This document shows, piece after piece, positions 1-10,915 of a stretch of 64,000 nucleotides of DNA. Position numbers and translations under genes: made by a program. Every line of letters starts with the position of its first letter. Positions within the stretch are counted from its first letter, which is position 1. The notes beneath the pieces were generated by a model. The model ran no database searches. It was given only the letters and a program-made list of their open reading frames with translations, and was not told the DNA's origin. The stretch is from Flammulina velutipes (lineage: Eukaryota > Basidiomycota > Agaricomycetes > Agaricales > Physalacriaceae): contig CM022378.1 of assembly GCA_011800155.1 (NCBI GenBank), forward strand, positions 1,860,001 to 1,924,000. The letters are read 5' to 3'.

Positions 1-384
1 GCCAGAGCTGGGGATGTGGATGGTAGCGTACGACATCCAGAAAGCACCGTACGACGTGAACGCCGTGCCACCGAACATATTTCCCCTAGGGAACTCCCAC
101 ATACCCGCAAGGAGCTGGGCGAGACCACCGCAGAAGATGGCCATGCCGATGACGATGTTGGGGCGGTGGATGCCGGCGGCCTGGGCGTTGTACAGCGATA
201 AGATGAGCGTGGTGGATGCGAAGGAGAAGAGTCCGAGCGCGCCGGGGTTGGCGATGTTGGAAGGACGCGGGGTGTGGAGGGTTGTGTTGGTGTAGTGGCC
301 CAGGCCGTGGTGCGCGCTGTTGGTGTGCTCGCCCGTGGGCGGGGCGTTCGCATGCAGCGTCTGGCCTTTTTCCAAGTCGGACAT
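1..384 (-). CDS. Ato/Ady2 (GPR1/FUN34/YaaH) acetate transporter, 5' part
   Basis: The ATG at 384 opens 128 codons that run uninterrupted off the left edge, so only the N-terminal part is present. About 45 polar residues are followed by the family signature NPGALGLFSF (residues 46-55), a first membrane segment, a second hydrophobic segment (about 76-95) and the conserved FGGTAFTSYGAFW block (104-116). Members of this family are six-helix plasma-membrane channels or transporters for acetate and related short-chain acids, and fungal genes are commonly induced on acetate. No intron is seen in the visible part. Family assignment is firm. The exact substrate is inferred from the family. Confidence 0.93.
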   Translation of the reverse strand, partial: MSDLEKGQTLHANAPPTGEHTNSAHHGLGHYTNTTLHTPRPSNIANPGALGLFSFASTTLILSLYNAQAAGIHRPNIVIGMAIFCGGLAQLLAGMWEFPRGNMFGGTAFTSYGAFWMSYATIHIPSSG

Positions 385-516
385 TCTGTGTCTATTCATC
401 GTTAGTTAGTTCGCGAAGTCATTAAAAAGTCAACGCACTGGATGTAGAGTTGGAGGGTTAAGGAGGAGGAGGAAGGCTGGGTGGGAAGCGAAGAAAAAAA
501 GGATGTGGGCGCCGGG

Positions 517-529
517 CTATTTATATAGG
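517..529 (-). promoter_or_regulatory. TATA box of the acetate transporter gene
   Basis: On the minus strand this reads CCTATATAAATAG, about 135 bp upstream of the transporter ATG at 384. It is the only good TATA-like element in that promoter. The spacing would give a 5' UTR of roughly 100 nt. Confidence 0.6.
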
Positions 530-1343
530 CCTCGATCAGTGTGTGGGCGAAGATTTGATGGGTGTGATGTGTGATGGTGAAACCCCGCATCATGGGGTGG
601 CAGCTGCACCGCGTGATGTCCTCTTGGCTCGCTAAACGGATGCGCGTCCACGGAACGTACAATGCAGAGGCAAAGACAAGGCTAATCGGTCTCGGTGAGC
701 CGTCCTTGTTTATTCCCATGGGCGCTCTGAATCTATCCTCACTTCTTTTCCCCACACCTTCTCCCCCTTCTTCCCCCCCTCGCTTCTTCTTCTTTTCTCC
801 CGACTCTTCTCCTTGGAGCCTCTTGGAAATTCGGGCATGATCTACCAAGCGTGGTTCTAAAAGATGCTGACATGACCGAACACGGTCATGCGGTGCCTGT
901 CCATTAATTTCTCATCATCACTTTTCTTCTTTTTCCCCAACCCCATACCCCACACCCCAGAACGCCCAGTGCTCTCGTCCCGCTCTAGAACCAGCCAAGG
1001 CGGATGCCCGTATATTGCGCGTAAGGGCGCCAACCGGGCAAGCGTGAATGGTCAGTTCCAACGCTCCGTGCATTCGTGGTTGGTGTGTCGACGTTCTGAT
1101 GTATTCGCGTTCGCGTTTCGCGCTAGGGATTTACGTAGCAAGCGATCGGATTCTGCATTCTTCGCACCCTATAGTCGGCAGTACATATTCGCATACACAT
1201 ACCTTTATGTACTGTAAACGACGCAATCCATCTATCTATCCACATCCTTGAAACGAAATGTGGATTAGTCAGTCTCCGAGTACTAATCCAACGTAGATTT
1301 GCCGACCCATAAACATAATCGCACTCCTTCCCAAGCAGGCAGC

Positions 1344-1426
1344 GGGGGCATAGCTCAGTTGGGAGAGCAACAGACTGAAGTTACAGCGTTTTCTGGAGGT
1401 CCCCAGTTCAATCCTGGGTGCCCCCA
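1344..1426 (+). tRNA. tRNA-Phe (GAA) with a 10-nt intron
   Basis: A full cloverleaf can be drawn. The acceptor stem GGGGGCA (1344-1350) pairs with TGCCCCC (1419-1425), followed by discriminator A at 1426. The D arm is GCTC/GAGC. The anticodon arm carries CTGAAG, giving anticodon GAA, and the T arm is CCCAG-TTCAATC-CTGGG. A 10-nt intron sits after position 37, the usual place for eukaryotic nuclear tRNA introns, and the mature length is 73 nt. A T-run at 1444-1452 is suitable as a Pol III terminator. Confidence 0.95.
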
Positions 1427-1430
1427 TTCG

Positions 1431-1740
1431 CACAAGACCAATCTTTTTTTTTTTGGCTTTTTCGCAATGAGAAGGAGGAAGGGGGTATAAAGAACGGACA
1501 GGGATGAGCGTGGGCAGACACGAACTCTGGCTTCTTTGTCTCGGGTACTCGGGGGCGTACAAGCAGAGAGATTCGACGCCATACCTTCTGCTACGGTTTG
1601 GGATTCGGAGCGGCTGCTCTCGTAGCGGAGACGCGAAGGAACGCGATAAATGTTGAATCCCCGCTTAGAGTTTGGGATAAAAAATCGGGAGCTGGTGTTG
1701 AGGACTCGGAGAATCATCCCTCAGGCGAGATGGATTGGAT
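1431..1740. other. intergenic, no gene recognised
   Basis: Apart from the T-rich run just after the tRNA, this stretch has short open frames on both strands but none with recognisable protein features or a consistent intron pattern. Confidence 0.4.
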
Positions 1741-2050
1741 GGAATGCATGACGCCACCCCACCAGACTTATTCTGGAGGTCCTCGTATATATAGTATCAG
1801 ATATAATTGTCCTTTCATGGGAAGAGTGAGAAAGTTACACCCCGAGCGCTGTGGCGTTAGAATTCATTCTGGAGGTCCCCCACTATCATTTTGGTGTCGG
1901 TCTCCGAATACCGAAGAGGGAGGTGTCGCGGAAACTGGCACTGGGAGAAAGAAACGGTACCCGGCTGTTGCGCGCCAGCTACGCCACATCCAGCGGGGAA
2001 TCCTATCTAGAGGTGCCCCCATACGAGTTTGTATTTGGGAATCACAGTTG
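1741..2050 (+). repeat. degenerate repeat units carrying a tRNA-Phe-like 12-mer
   Basis: The string TTCTGGAGGTCC, identical to the anticodon-stem and variable-loop segment of the nearby tRNA-Phe (about 1391-1402), recurs near 1771 and 1869, with a weaker version near 2008. Flanking bases also resemble one another: a CGCCA or GGCGT block before, and CCCCCA/TAT after. This could be a decayed tRNA-derived repeat or chance. Unit borders cannot be fixed by eye. Confidence 0.3.
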
Positions 2051-2329
2051 CAGGTGAAGTGGTGCACAACAATATCTGAAATACTTAGTCCCAGGCTAGA
2101 AAGAGAGAAGTGTTTCTCTCTGATTCCCCATTCCTCTGCTTCCCTTTGTATTCATCCCCACCATGAACAGCTCAGTCTTCTTACTACTTCCACTGGGAGC
2201 ACTACTTGGGACTTGTCAACTAACGAGTTCGAGTTCGATTTTGGCGGCTCACACGACGCAGCTCCAGAGAGAGCATTAATACAATTCTTCCACTATTATA
2301 GCTAGTAGGAAGTAAGATCTAAATAGTAC

Positions 2330-2690
2330 ACAGAGCAGGTAGCGACACGCGAGGAAAGAAGATAACGGAGGACGGAGAGAAGATAACGGAGAACGAACTG
2401 TAACTAGATCGAGAAACAGGGATACAAATACAAGGCAAGTACACAGACTGAGAAACAAGATACGAAAACGAGACATGAAAACGAGACACGAAGACGAAAA
2501 CGAGACAAGAAAACGAAAACGGAAGCAACGAAGATAACAACCAAGAAGCAGGAGAGAACGACGAAGACTACGAAACAGAGAAGAAAGGAAGAAAGAACGT
2601 CCAAAAAGAAAGGAAAAAACACACATGACGACGAAGCCAACAGAAAAACCACCCATCCCCTCCCCTCCCCACCCAAACAAGAAAGAAAAG
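2330..2690. repeat. purine-rich low-complexity tract with imperfect short repeats
   Basis: The plus strand is almost entirely A and G with scattered C. Units of the form AAAACGAGAC recur near 2465, 2480 and 2500. Long apparent ORFs on the minus strand here (rich in Phe, Leu, Ser and Val) are by-products of the composition and are not annotated as genes. Confidence 0.6.
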
Positions 2691-3117
2691 AGTATACTCA
2701 ACGACGACACGCCACCGATGTGGTGCGGCCCTCAGAGCTTGGCAAGGAGTGGCTTAGGTTGGGGCTCCTGCACTAGACACGCGCGTACGCGGCCTGCTCC
2801 TGTCGTTGACTTCGAGAGACCAACCAGCGAACTGGGGGGCGAGACATTGCTCGCGCTAGCGGAATATGGGACATCGCTATCTCTCGGGCTATCGGGGACT
2901 CTCGTTTTCTCTCCTTGATGGGCGGGATCGAGCTGCATCGACAGGCGATGCGGGTGCGGTCATAACTCGAGGGCGGGGGCGGATGGACGCGAGGTGCATT
3001 GGATGCTGGTGCGGTCATAACTCGGTCTGTTCTCTGTCTTGAATAGATGAGCACGAGGACTGGAGCTTGAGAAGGGAATTACCTGTGTGCATTTCCTTCC
3101 TTCCTTTGCGTTCTTCC
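2691..3117. other. intergenic, 3' side of the 759-aa coiled-coil gene
   Basis: No gene is recognised. The phrase GGTGCGGTCATAACTCG occurs twice (near 2954 and 3010), a short direct repeat about 56 bp apart. Confidence 0.4.
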
Positions 3118-5904
3118 TCAGTTCTCCCGTTCCTTTCCCTTCCCCTTCCCCTTTCCCCACCGTTTTGGAAGATCTTTGATAGGTCGCTCCTGGGGTGGAG
3201 GTCTGGTTCGGGGATCCTTCGTGGGTGGCTGGGGTGATGGGGCGGAGAATGGAGGCGGGGTAGGGAGTGTCGACGTTGAGGCTCCGGGTGTCTGCCACCA
3301 ATCTGAGGGATAGGTGGAGGGCGGTACGAATGCCGGGCGTGAAAATCGACCTTCTGGTGTAAAGGGAGATGTCGAGGGGTATGTGGTACGACCTGACGCC
3401 GTGGGAGGGGGATTGAAGGCAAAGGGAGACGGGTGGTCGTTAGTGGTACGAGCTCCGAACCCCGAGGTAGCAGTGGGAAAAGAAGATGCAAAGTCCTCTG
3501 GCGCAGGCTCATAGGCTGGAGATGACGATCTACATGACATCGGCGAGTCGGGGCGCTCATCCAAGTTCGACGACTCGTCACAGTCCCCAGGAGCCGTATT
3601 CGCGAAGTAAGAGTAATCGGGCGATGGCACTCTATACGGTGAGTCTGAGCCCTCGTCCATCGCATCGGGATCCTCCTCGGGGTAAGAAAGGGGTGACTCG
3701 GAGCGGGGGTAGGGGACTTGATCTTCGTAGGAAGCTCCCGAGCCATAGTCGTAATGCAGACCACTGCCCTCACCATACCAGGTGCGCGAAGAAGATGCAG
3801 TGGCCTCGGTGAAACGATATCTGGACGCAATCGGCGACTCTGGTCGCTCGGACCCGTCTGCTTTTTCGGGGTACCCGCCTTGAGAGCTCGCAGGCGAGGT
3901 GTACGAGGACGCGTCGGAGCGTGCAGAAGTCTCTGATCCGGATTCAGAGTTCGTCGATGAGGATGCCTCATCTTTCCCTTTCCCCTCACAGTTCACAATC
4001 TTCCTCTCGACATGCCGTGCGAACTCCTCGAGTCTTTCAGAGCGAGCACCGTTCCCCGGCCACAGAATTTTGTCTCTTTTTAGGACCAGGTTATATACCA
4101 CGGGACGCATGAATGCTCTGAACAGGATATGCGAGTGTGGGTTCAGGGGAACCAACTCCTCTAAGAGTATCTTCGCAGCCGCATTCATATCCATTTTCAA
4201 GGTGTCGACATCGGCGTTGAGCTGTGCGAGGAAGTTGTCGCATTGGTCGATCACGCCCCATGCCTCGGAGAGCTCTTTAGAGAGCCTGGTGGTGACGGAG
4301 TCGTGGTCTGTGGTCTGTACGGCGAAGATGCTTGTCTGGGTGGCGCATTCTGCTGTTTTTGTGCTGCGTTCTGCAGTCGTCGTAGCGCATTCGACCGTCT
4401 GGGTGGCGCACTCGACTGTATTTGTGGTGCGTTCTGCCGTCTGGAAAACATCGAGTTTGGTGTATTCGAATCGAGCCTGTTCCAAGGCAACGGCTTCCTG
4501 ACGTAGGAGGTGCATAGTGACCTGCAGCTGGTGATCTTTCTTGGCGATGAGGGCATCCTTCTCGGCCGCGAGAGTCTTGAGAGCGACGGCGTTCTTTTGT
4601 TCGTGCTCCCTGATGGTGGCGGCTAGCGCCTTGTCATTAGCCACGAGGAGATCGGCGACCTGGTCTTGCTGAAGGAATGGTCAGGGATGGGAGCGGGCTT
4701 GGAAGTTAATACATACAGAATGTGACAGCTCGTCCTGCCGAAGAGTGTAGAACTTCTCCTGTAGATGATAATCAATACAGAATGATACGATATGTCGGAA
4801 AAACAAACCTCGAGAGCAGATAACTTGGACATTATAACCTCTATGCCTTTGCTTGAAGCCAGATCTCGCGTGTTGGACTTTTGTACATCATCGATATCGG
4901 TGACGTTTAAAGTTCGAGCACCGTGTTCGTCCTATCGAGACGGTGAGGAGAGCATAGCAGAGGAAAGTGCTGATGGATCCTACATTCTCATTGCCCTGCT
5001 TAGCTTGCTGGGAAGAGGAGATTTTCGTCTAAGAAATAATAAGAAAAAACGCCACGAAGTACTGAAACGAAACGGCGAACCTCGAGAGTAGAGAGTTGTC
5101 GGCAGATGTTATCCATGCGGCTCGTGTGAAGGGCTGTATGGTTCTGCAAAGCAGAAGTAAACGATTCGAGTCTGTTGTGGATGAGGGTGGTGGTGTCGAA
5201 AGCAGCCTATTGAGGATGTGAGATATGAGCATCATGGAGGAGATAGAAATGTCCGCACAATTCGTTCAGTTTGCCGCTCAACGTGGACGGGTTGCATGTT
5301 GGTGGTCTTCTTCTATTTCAGTTATTGTCAATATAACGCCGCGGAGCGTAGAGAGGAAACGACGAACATCGAGAGCAAGTAGTTGGTCGCAAATGTCATT
5401 CATGCGAGCTGTCTGAGTATCCATATGCTCCTTGAGAGCAGAGTTGGAGTTTTCGATGGTCGTGGTCAGGAGGCGGGAGATGACTAGAGCGAGGTGTCCG
5501 TCCTGTTGAGACAGTTAGGAGAGATGTCAGAAGGAATCACGAAAAGCATACCTTGGTTTCCTCAAGGCTGTCGTCGGCGGTGGCGTTCTCGCTCTCGTCG
5601 TCGTCGTCTTCTACGAAATCCAACTGTGCCACATAAGTCCATCGCCACAAAACGCAAGAAATGAGAGACGTACGCCTAGCCAGACCACCCGATGGAAAAA
5701 CCTTCCGAGGAAAATGAGATGGACCACTAGAGTGGCGATCGTGACGATGGCAGCAATCATGTCAAGGTGGTAGATGGAAGTGGGAGGAAGAAGAGTGATG
5801 TATCGCCACTGGTCTATAAAGGTATTGGCACCGTCAAAGGGCCAAAGGTCCTGATGGCGGGGGTCAAAGAGCCGGAGATCGCCGTTGTGGAAACGATAGA
5901 ACAA
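3118..5904 (-). CDS. membrane-anchored coiled-coil protein, 7 exons, 759 aa
   Basis: The model is complement(3118-4668, 4717-4758, 4809-4931, 5081-5206, 5368-5502, 5552-5623, 5674-5904). All borders are GT..AG and all introns are phase 0. Exon 1 has one hydrophobic segment (about residues 49-68) that could anchor it in a membrane. Exon 2 is acidic. Exons 3, 4 and 5 code for 45-, 42- and 41-aa helical modules with similar ends (LLALD, LSTLE, LSALE), suggesting exon duplication. The large last exon continues the coiled coil, carries five 7-residue repeats of the TVECATQ type, and then a long Ser/Pro-rich, probably disordered tail. No known domain is recognised and the function is unknown. Confidence 0.78.
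4336..4440 (-). repeat. 21-bp coding minisatellite, five units
   Basis: Inside the last exon of the coiled-coil gene, five consecutive 7-residue units read TAERTTN, TVECATQ, TVECATT, TAERSTK, TAECATQ. Seven residues match one coiled-coil heptad, so gain or loss of units would keep the heptad register. Confidence 0.75.
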
Positions 5905-6468
5905 GAAATGCTAAAAGCGAACAAGGGGATAGAATGAGGTGATGGCTAGTACATTACGACTAGTTCCAGATGCGCGGCTGGGCGTGCTTTGGTGGCATGG
6001 GTGCTAAGAGTCGAATGAACAAAAAGCCATTCCGAAACGCGCCATGTCATGGCGCAAAGACGTGTTAGTTCTTTGTTGTTGCGTTAGCGAGAGTGTGGTG
6101 ATGGCATAGCATGCGTAGACGTACCATACAGTATCATCACATATTCAAGACGTCTCGGATACTGGACATGAGAGAGCGCGTCGTCCGGCTTTGACCTGGA
6201 CATATAGATAGCCCTAGTCCGTGTCGTCCTCGAGAATCTACCGTGTCTTCACAAACGAATGCATAGGCCGTTCATATAAGCTGTCCCGGAGACGCGTGCC
6301 ACTGGTAGTGAAAGGTATTGGAATTGTCATGATGGTACAGATTCAAAGGGAACAAGATATAGGGTTAGGGTTCTGACCTACTTTGCGCCACCACTACATA
6401 TATAAATAGGATACATACATAAAGTCAGTAATCGAGCTAGCTATCGTCGCGTTGTATGTCATATCATC
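5905..6468. other. intergenic region between two minus-strand genes
   Basis: This holds the promoter of the 759-aa gene and the 3' flank of the F-box gene. One TGCGCCAC word lies at 6384-6391. No gene is recognised. Confidence 0.45.
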
Positions 6469-8079
6469 CTAAACTATTCGGTGCCGGAGCCTTGATTGGA
6501 TGTAATGGGACAATGAAGACTCTCCCCATGAATTCACCAGTTCCAACGCCTCCTGTCCAACAATGCGGCGCTCTGACATCTCTATTTCAGGATCTCTAAC
6601 CAATATCTCTTCTGCCTCTGCTGCGAAGTCTTCCATCCACGACTCCATCGACCCGAGGACCATCATACTATCCAGCGAGTAGGGCATCACTCGCGCCCGA
6701 TACTGTAAGACGTTGCAAACGTGCCCCGTCCAGCCGGATTGGAGCACCAAAGATTCGAGGCTGGGAAGATTAAGGCGTAAAGGCCCCGGGCCGTAGATTG
6801 GGTAGTTGATAAGAAAAAGGAACACGGAGGTGGGGTCACGGACGACGAGATGCTTGAGAGAGACGAGCGCCTGGACGAACCTCAAGGAGATTGGTAGGTC
6901 TGACTCGGAGACTCTTCCCTGGAGAATATCTCCCGGCCTGACCATAGGCGCGTCTATGTCGCTGAATACAACCCAATCTAATCGGAGGTATTCCAGCTGG
7001 AAGAGTGGCAAATGCTCCAGGAGGGAAATGAACAAATCGTCTCCATAAGCCGGGGTGTTTTTCTGTCGTAAGATGAGCTCGTGAGGCTCAGATCTTCCTT
7101 CATGCTCCATCGCTTCCTGGTCGGTTAGGTAGAAGAATACGAGCGCCGGCACTTCAATAGTCCTCACGAAAAACGCGACTCTTTTGCCGCCGCGCCAAAA
7201 GGCGAGGCGTAATTGTGTAAGACTGGGAAGTATGACGGGAACAATCGACGTAGTGTTGCGAGGGATCAGGAAACATTCCTCCAAATTGAGCGCCTGGAGC
7301 TTGTCCGCCATCGATGTCAGCATTTGTTGGAGCGTGGAGAACATTAAACGGGCGTTCTTGGGCTGATTCCCAAGGTGGAGGCACGTCAAGTTGTAGATTG
7401 GAAGGCTGAACCAGTCGCATCGTACAGTCTCGATCTGCATGATCTGCAACGCAGGATATTTTTCTTCGTCCGCATCCAAGTCCACAGCGAGAGGAGTGAT
7501 GTAAGCTGGGTCGTCGTAGGCCTCGCGCTTGTATATTGCTCCCGGAGAGTCTTCGAGAAAGAAATGCTGGAGGATGCGAAGCAAGGGCATGCGCACACCT
7601 CGAATGCCGTCCCAAAACATCTCCTGGAGTTCTGGGTTTGCGCCTGCGACCTGCAGTCTGATCGTTCGAGACCAATGAGGGGCGAGGAGATCGCAGAGAA
7701 TAGGTATATGTTGATTGGTGAAGGAATTGGAATAGTTCTTAGCAGCTGGGAATACAATGATGACTTCGATAGGCAGATTTTTGGAACGCTGAAGCGCGAG
7801 AGATGTCCCAGCGAACACAGCATCGGGTTTGTCAGAAGAGTACCATGGTAAATTGGCTGTGGGAACAACGATGCAGGTCCAGAGGGAAGGGTTGGATATG
7901 ACAATGTCGTTCCAAAAGCGGCAGACGAGTCGCAAATCAGTGCGATCGAGTGCGACGGCATCGGAATCCAGGAGGTACTCAGCGAAGATGCGACAAAGAA
8001 CCTCGGCAGGGAATCGATTGGTTGAAGAGACAGAGCCCCTGCGCGAACGTGATTTCTGCATGTCACTGGTCAGAAACAT
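6469..8079 (-). CDS. F-box protein, single exon, about 530 aa
   Basis: An uninterrupted frame. Near its N terminus lies an F-box-like block (RFPAEVLCRIFAEYLL then LRLVCRFWNDIVISNPSLW), the usual Skp1-binding motif of SCF ubiquitin ligases. The rest is Leu-rich and probably forms degenerate LRR-type repeats for substrate binding. A C-terminal block (SLKHLVVRDPTSVFLFLINY) matches the corresponding part of the two F-box genes at 8898 and 43752, so the three are paralogues. The ATG at 8079 or 8061 is preferred. The frame stays open to 8223, but that upstream part lacks F-box features. The substrate is unknown. Confidence 0.82.
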   Translation of the reverse strand: MFLTSDMQKSRSRRGSVSSTNRFPAEVLCRIFAEYLLDSDAVALDRTDLRLVCRFWNDIVISNPSLWTCIVVPTANLPWYSSDKPDAVFAGTSLALQRSKNLPIEVIIVFPAAKNYSNSFTNQHIPILCDLLAPHWSRTIRLQVAGANPELQEMFWDGIRGVRMPLLRILQHFFLEDSPGAIYKREAYDDPAYITPLAVDLDADEEKYPALQIMQIETVRCDWFSLPIYNLTCLHLGNQPKNARLMFSTLQQMLTSMADKLQALNLEECFLIPRNTTSIVPVILPSLTQLRLAFWRGGKRVAFFVRTIEVPALVFFYLTDQEAMEHEGRSEPHELILRQKNTPAYGDDLFISLLEHLPLFQLEYLRLDWVVFSDIDAPMVRPGDILQGRVSESDLPISLRFVQALVSLKHLVVRDPTSVFLFLINYPIYGPGPLRLNLPSLESLVLQSGWTGHVCNVLQYRARVMPYSLDSMMVLGSMESWMEDFAAEAEEILVRDPEIEMSERRIVGQEALELVNSWGESSLSHYIQSRLRHRIV

Positions 8080-8489
8080 GGGATTTGGGATGAATGCAAG
8101 GAGGAATGGAATGCTCGTACGAAGCAAAGGGAGAAATGGCTGTATTCGAAAGAGGAAAGTATTGTCATCTATTTGTATGATTCGTTGAGCGTGCCTGCCA
8201 CACATACAATGAAAACCGAACAATGGTGGCGTTACAAAGACGATTCGATGTTATCCTGATGGGGACGTCGGTCCGGGGGCAGATAAACGCAATAGCCCTA
8301 TGCCATTAGAAAGCCGTTGTATGACCTTCAAGCATCAATTTGAGATGATAATTTCTGGGTGCAACGTGCAACGCCTGCCAGTTAAAGGTATACACAAGCG
8401 GAGCCTACGTTCATTCGATTACGCTCGTCACGCGGGAGGGAAAAGGTAGTCCTAGTATCCATCAGAAAATTTTGCAGCCGATAAATGCA
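8080..8489. other. intergenic region between divergent F-box genes
   Basis: No gene is recognised beyond the possible 5' extension of the F-box frame up to 8223. The left-arm homology of the inverted duplication begins near the right end of this stretch. Confidence 0.4.
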
Positions 8490-8897
8490 TCCAGAGTCGG
8501 TGGCTAGAATGAGAGATGAGGCCAGGAAGCAGAAAGACTTTCATCAATGTAGCGGCAAATCAAGAGTTTGATCAATTCCCACGGCTCTGTCGTGGCGCAA
8601 GGATTTGAAAATCGGTATAACTTTTGTGGGTAAGTAAATCTATAAGCTCTCTGTGGCGTTGACATGTTATGATGAATATGACCTTGTGAATCTGCGCATT
8701 CCGATCAAAATTCACGGCAATATGCTCAGCCCTTACAATGAGGGCGCGCGAGTGAAAAATATTATTGTCCACTAACGCGTTTGCACATGTTAGTGCGAAA
8801 CAAGTATTTGATTTTTCTCTATATACAGCAAACCTCTGTCTTTTACCATCACCATCGCGCAGCTTCCTAGTGCTTCCTCACGCGAATTGTCTCAATC

Positions 8898-10915
8898 ATG
8901 CCAGCAGTGCTTAGTACTTTAACCCACCGAAGTAGGAGATATTTACCCCAATATAACAAGAGCTAACACAGTTCATAGAGTCATCAGAATCTATGAAGGA
9001 AGCGGTCGGGATCTTGGTATCTTTCCCTCCGGAAATCATCAGTCTCGTCCTCCAACTCATGGGCGAAGATTTCGGTCGCGAGCGGCAAAACTTCCGACTC
9101 GTTTGTCGCTCCTGGGACTACCTCATCTCGCACACATCTCTACTATGGAAATACATCTTCATAGACAAACACTCCATCAACGGACCAGCAGATTCAAAGG
9201 ACGCATTTAGCGGGACGTGCATGGCGTTGGAGAGATCTGGAAACACTCATCCTATCAACCTCACGATTACTCTTCCGAACGATGGGGACAATGATATACA
9301 TTCCTCCCGCTTCACCGTCGAGCACGCTACACTTCTCGCATCCATCATATTCCCATACACTGGCCGCATCGCTTCCCTTTGTGTTCAAGGGAATTCTCAC
9401 GATCACTATCTCGCGGCTTTACGAAACACATTCAAACTTCCCATGCCACTCCTCCGTCGCGCAATTCTTATTAGAGACGACGGGCTTTTACGTCCCGGTC
9501 CGGATCCTTACTATTTCTACGACCTCAACACCGAGCCCAATCCATACCCCAGCATACTCCAATGTCCTCAAAGCCAGGATCCTACAGTAGTCGATGAATG
9601 GGGGATGAACCACTATCCCATGTTGGAGCACTTATCCATCGTTGGAGTTCCCTTCGATTACAGCAGATTTCCAGCCTGCAACCTCACAGAACTACGACTG
9701 GTGCGTCGCGAGTGGGAAGGCAATGGCAATGAGTCGAATGCACAGCATATCGTGCGGCTCTTGCTGCTCTGTTGCAAAACACTCGAGGTCCTTGAAGTCG
9801 TTGATTTCCCCCTCGATGCCAACTATCACACCGAAGACGTACTAGATTTTCTTAAACTCCGTTCTTTCTCCTTTGGATATCGACGGGTCTATCACGGAGT
9901 CTTCGCCTTCCTCCACAATATCCTGATCGACAACATAACGGAACTCATTCTCACCAACACAAATGTGTTGGCCAGCCTCGACGCCGGGGTCACGCCTTCC
10001 CAACGGCAAGAAATTATTTCAAGCGCAGAGAAAGAAGATCGGTTAGTAATCGCCAAGATCATGGGGACAGGATGCCTCTCTCACCTGGAGAAACTCACCT
10101 TGAATTGTGTCGTCTTCCATGGCAACTGCAGTGATATCATGCCGAGCTCAATCCTACGGGAGGACATCAAGGGGCCAGAGCAACTTGAAGCAGACGCATT
10201 GGAGGTAGATGTCGACGATTACCCAAACATACTGTTTCACCATTCGTCGAGCAGGCCATTACCGATCACTTTGGCGTTTATTCGAATGCTCCATTCGTTG
10301 AAGCACCTCGATGTTCGGGACCCTAGTGGAAAGTTTCTCTACTTCATGAACTATCCCGTCGCCTATCAGTCGTCCGTCCCATACGTCCGCTTCAATCTTG
10401 ACACGCTGGAGACATGTAAGGTTCACACGGCTGACTGGTCGTCGGCTGCAGCCTTCGGTAGATATAGGCAAATGATGCAACCAGTACCAAAAATGGAGCT
10501 TCAGGTGTACGCACCAGCAGATGATGCCCAGTGTTGGCCTCAATTCCAACGGATGACCAAATCTGGTAGTCAGGAGGAGCTTTGGGATATGACAGATGAA
10601 TGGTCCGACGTTGCTACCAAGTTACTGTCACGGAATGAAGAGCTAGAGGAGGAGGATGACCATGAGGAAGAGGGCGACGACGATGACGATGAAGACGACG
10701 ACGATGATGAAGACGACGATGATGAAGATGATGAAGAAGAAGAGGACGAAGACGAAGACAACGATGATCAAGAAGATGACAATGAAGAGGACGAGGAAGA
10801 GGACGACGGCGATGAAGAGGACAGCGAAGAGGGAGAACTTGGAGTTCACTGGCAAGACAGGATTTCTAACAATCCACTCCGACCCACAGTGCTCATTGAT
10901 ATCTCACTGCTGTAG
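8898..10915 (+). CDS. F-box protein with a long acidic tail, 2 exons, 656 aa
   Basis: The model is join(8898-8931, 8979-10915). The short first exon ends in phase 1 before a 47-nt intron. The mirrored gene at 43752 has the same small exon and phase, which supports it. The F-box block (SFPPEIISLVLQLM, then FRLVCRSWDYLISHTSLLW) lies near residues 20-60, followed by a Leu-rich region that probably binds substrate. The last 90 or so residues include a nearly pure Asp/Glu run (10640-10830) that the paralogue lacks. Likely an SCF adaptor; target unknown. Confidence 0.85.
10640..10840 (+). repeat. GAY/GAR trinucleotide expansion coding poly-Asp/Glu
   Basis: Runs of GAC, GAT, GAA and GAG triplets code for about 60 acidic residues at the end of the F-box protein. 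The mirrored gene stops shortly after the point where the run starts here. Antisense frames over this tract (poly-Ser, poly-Val/Ile) are artefacts. Confidence 0.9.

Noticed and set aside
2276..2710. Three overlapping minus-strand frames of 73-144 codons rich in Phe, Leu and Val
   Set aside because: They are produced by the purine-rich tract; composition is extreme and no splice or motif support exists.
10570..10855. Antisense frames of poly-Ser and poly-Val/Ile
   Set aside because: They are reverse readings of the Asp/Glu triplet tract in the F-box gene and have no independent support.
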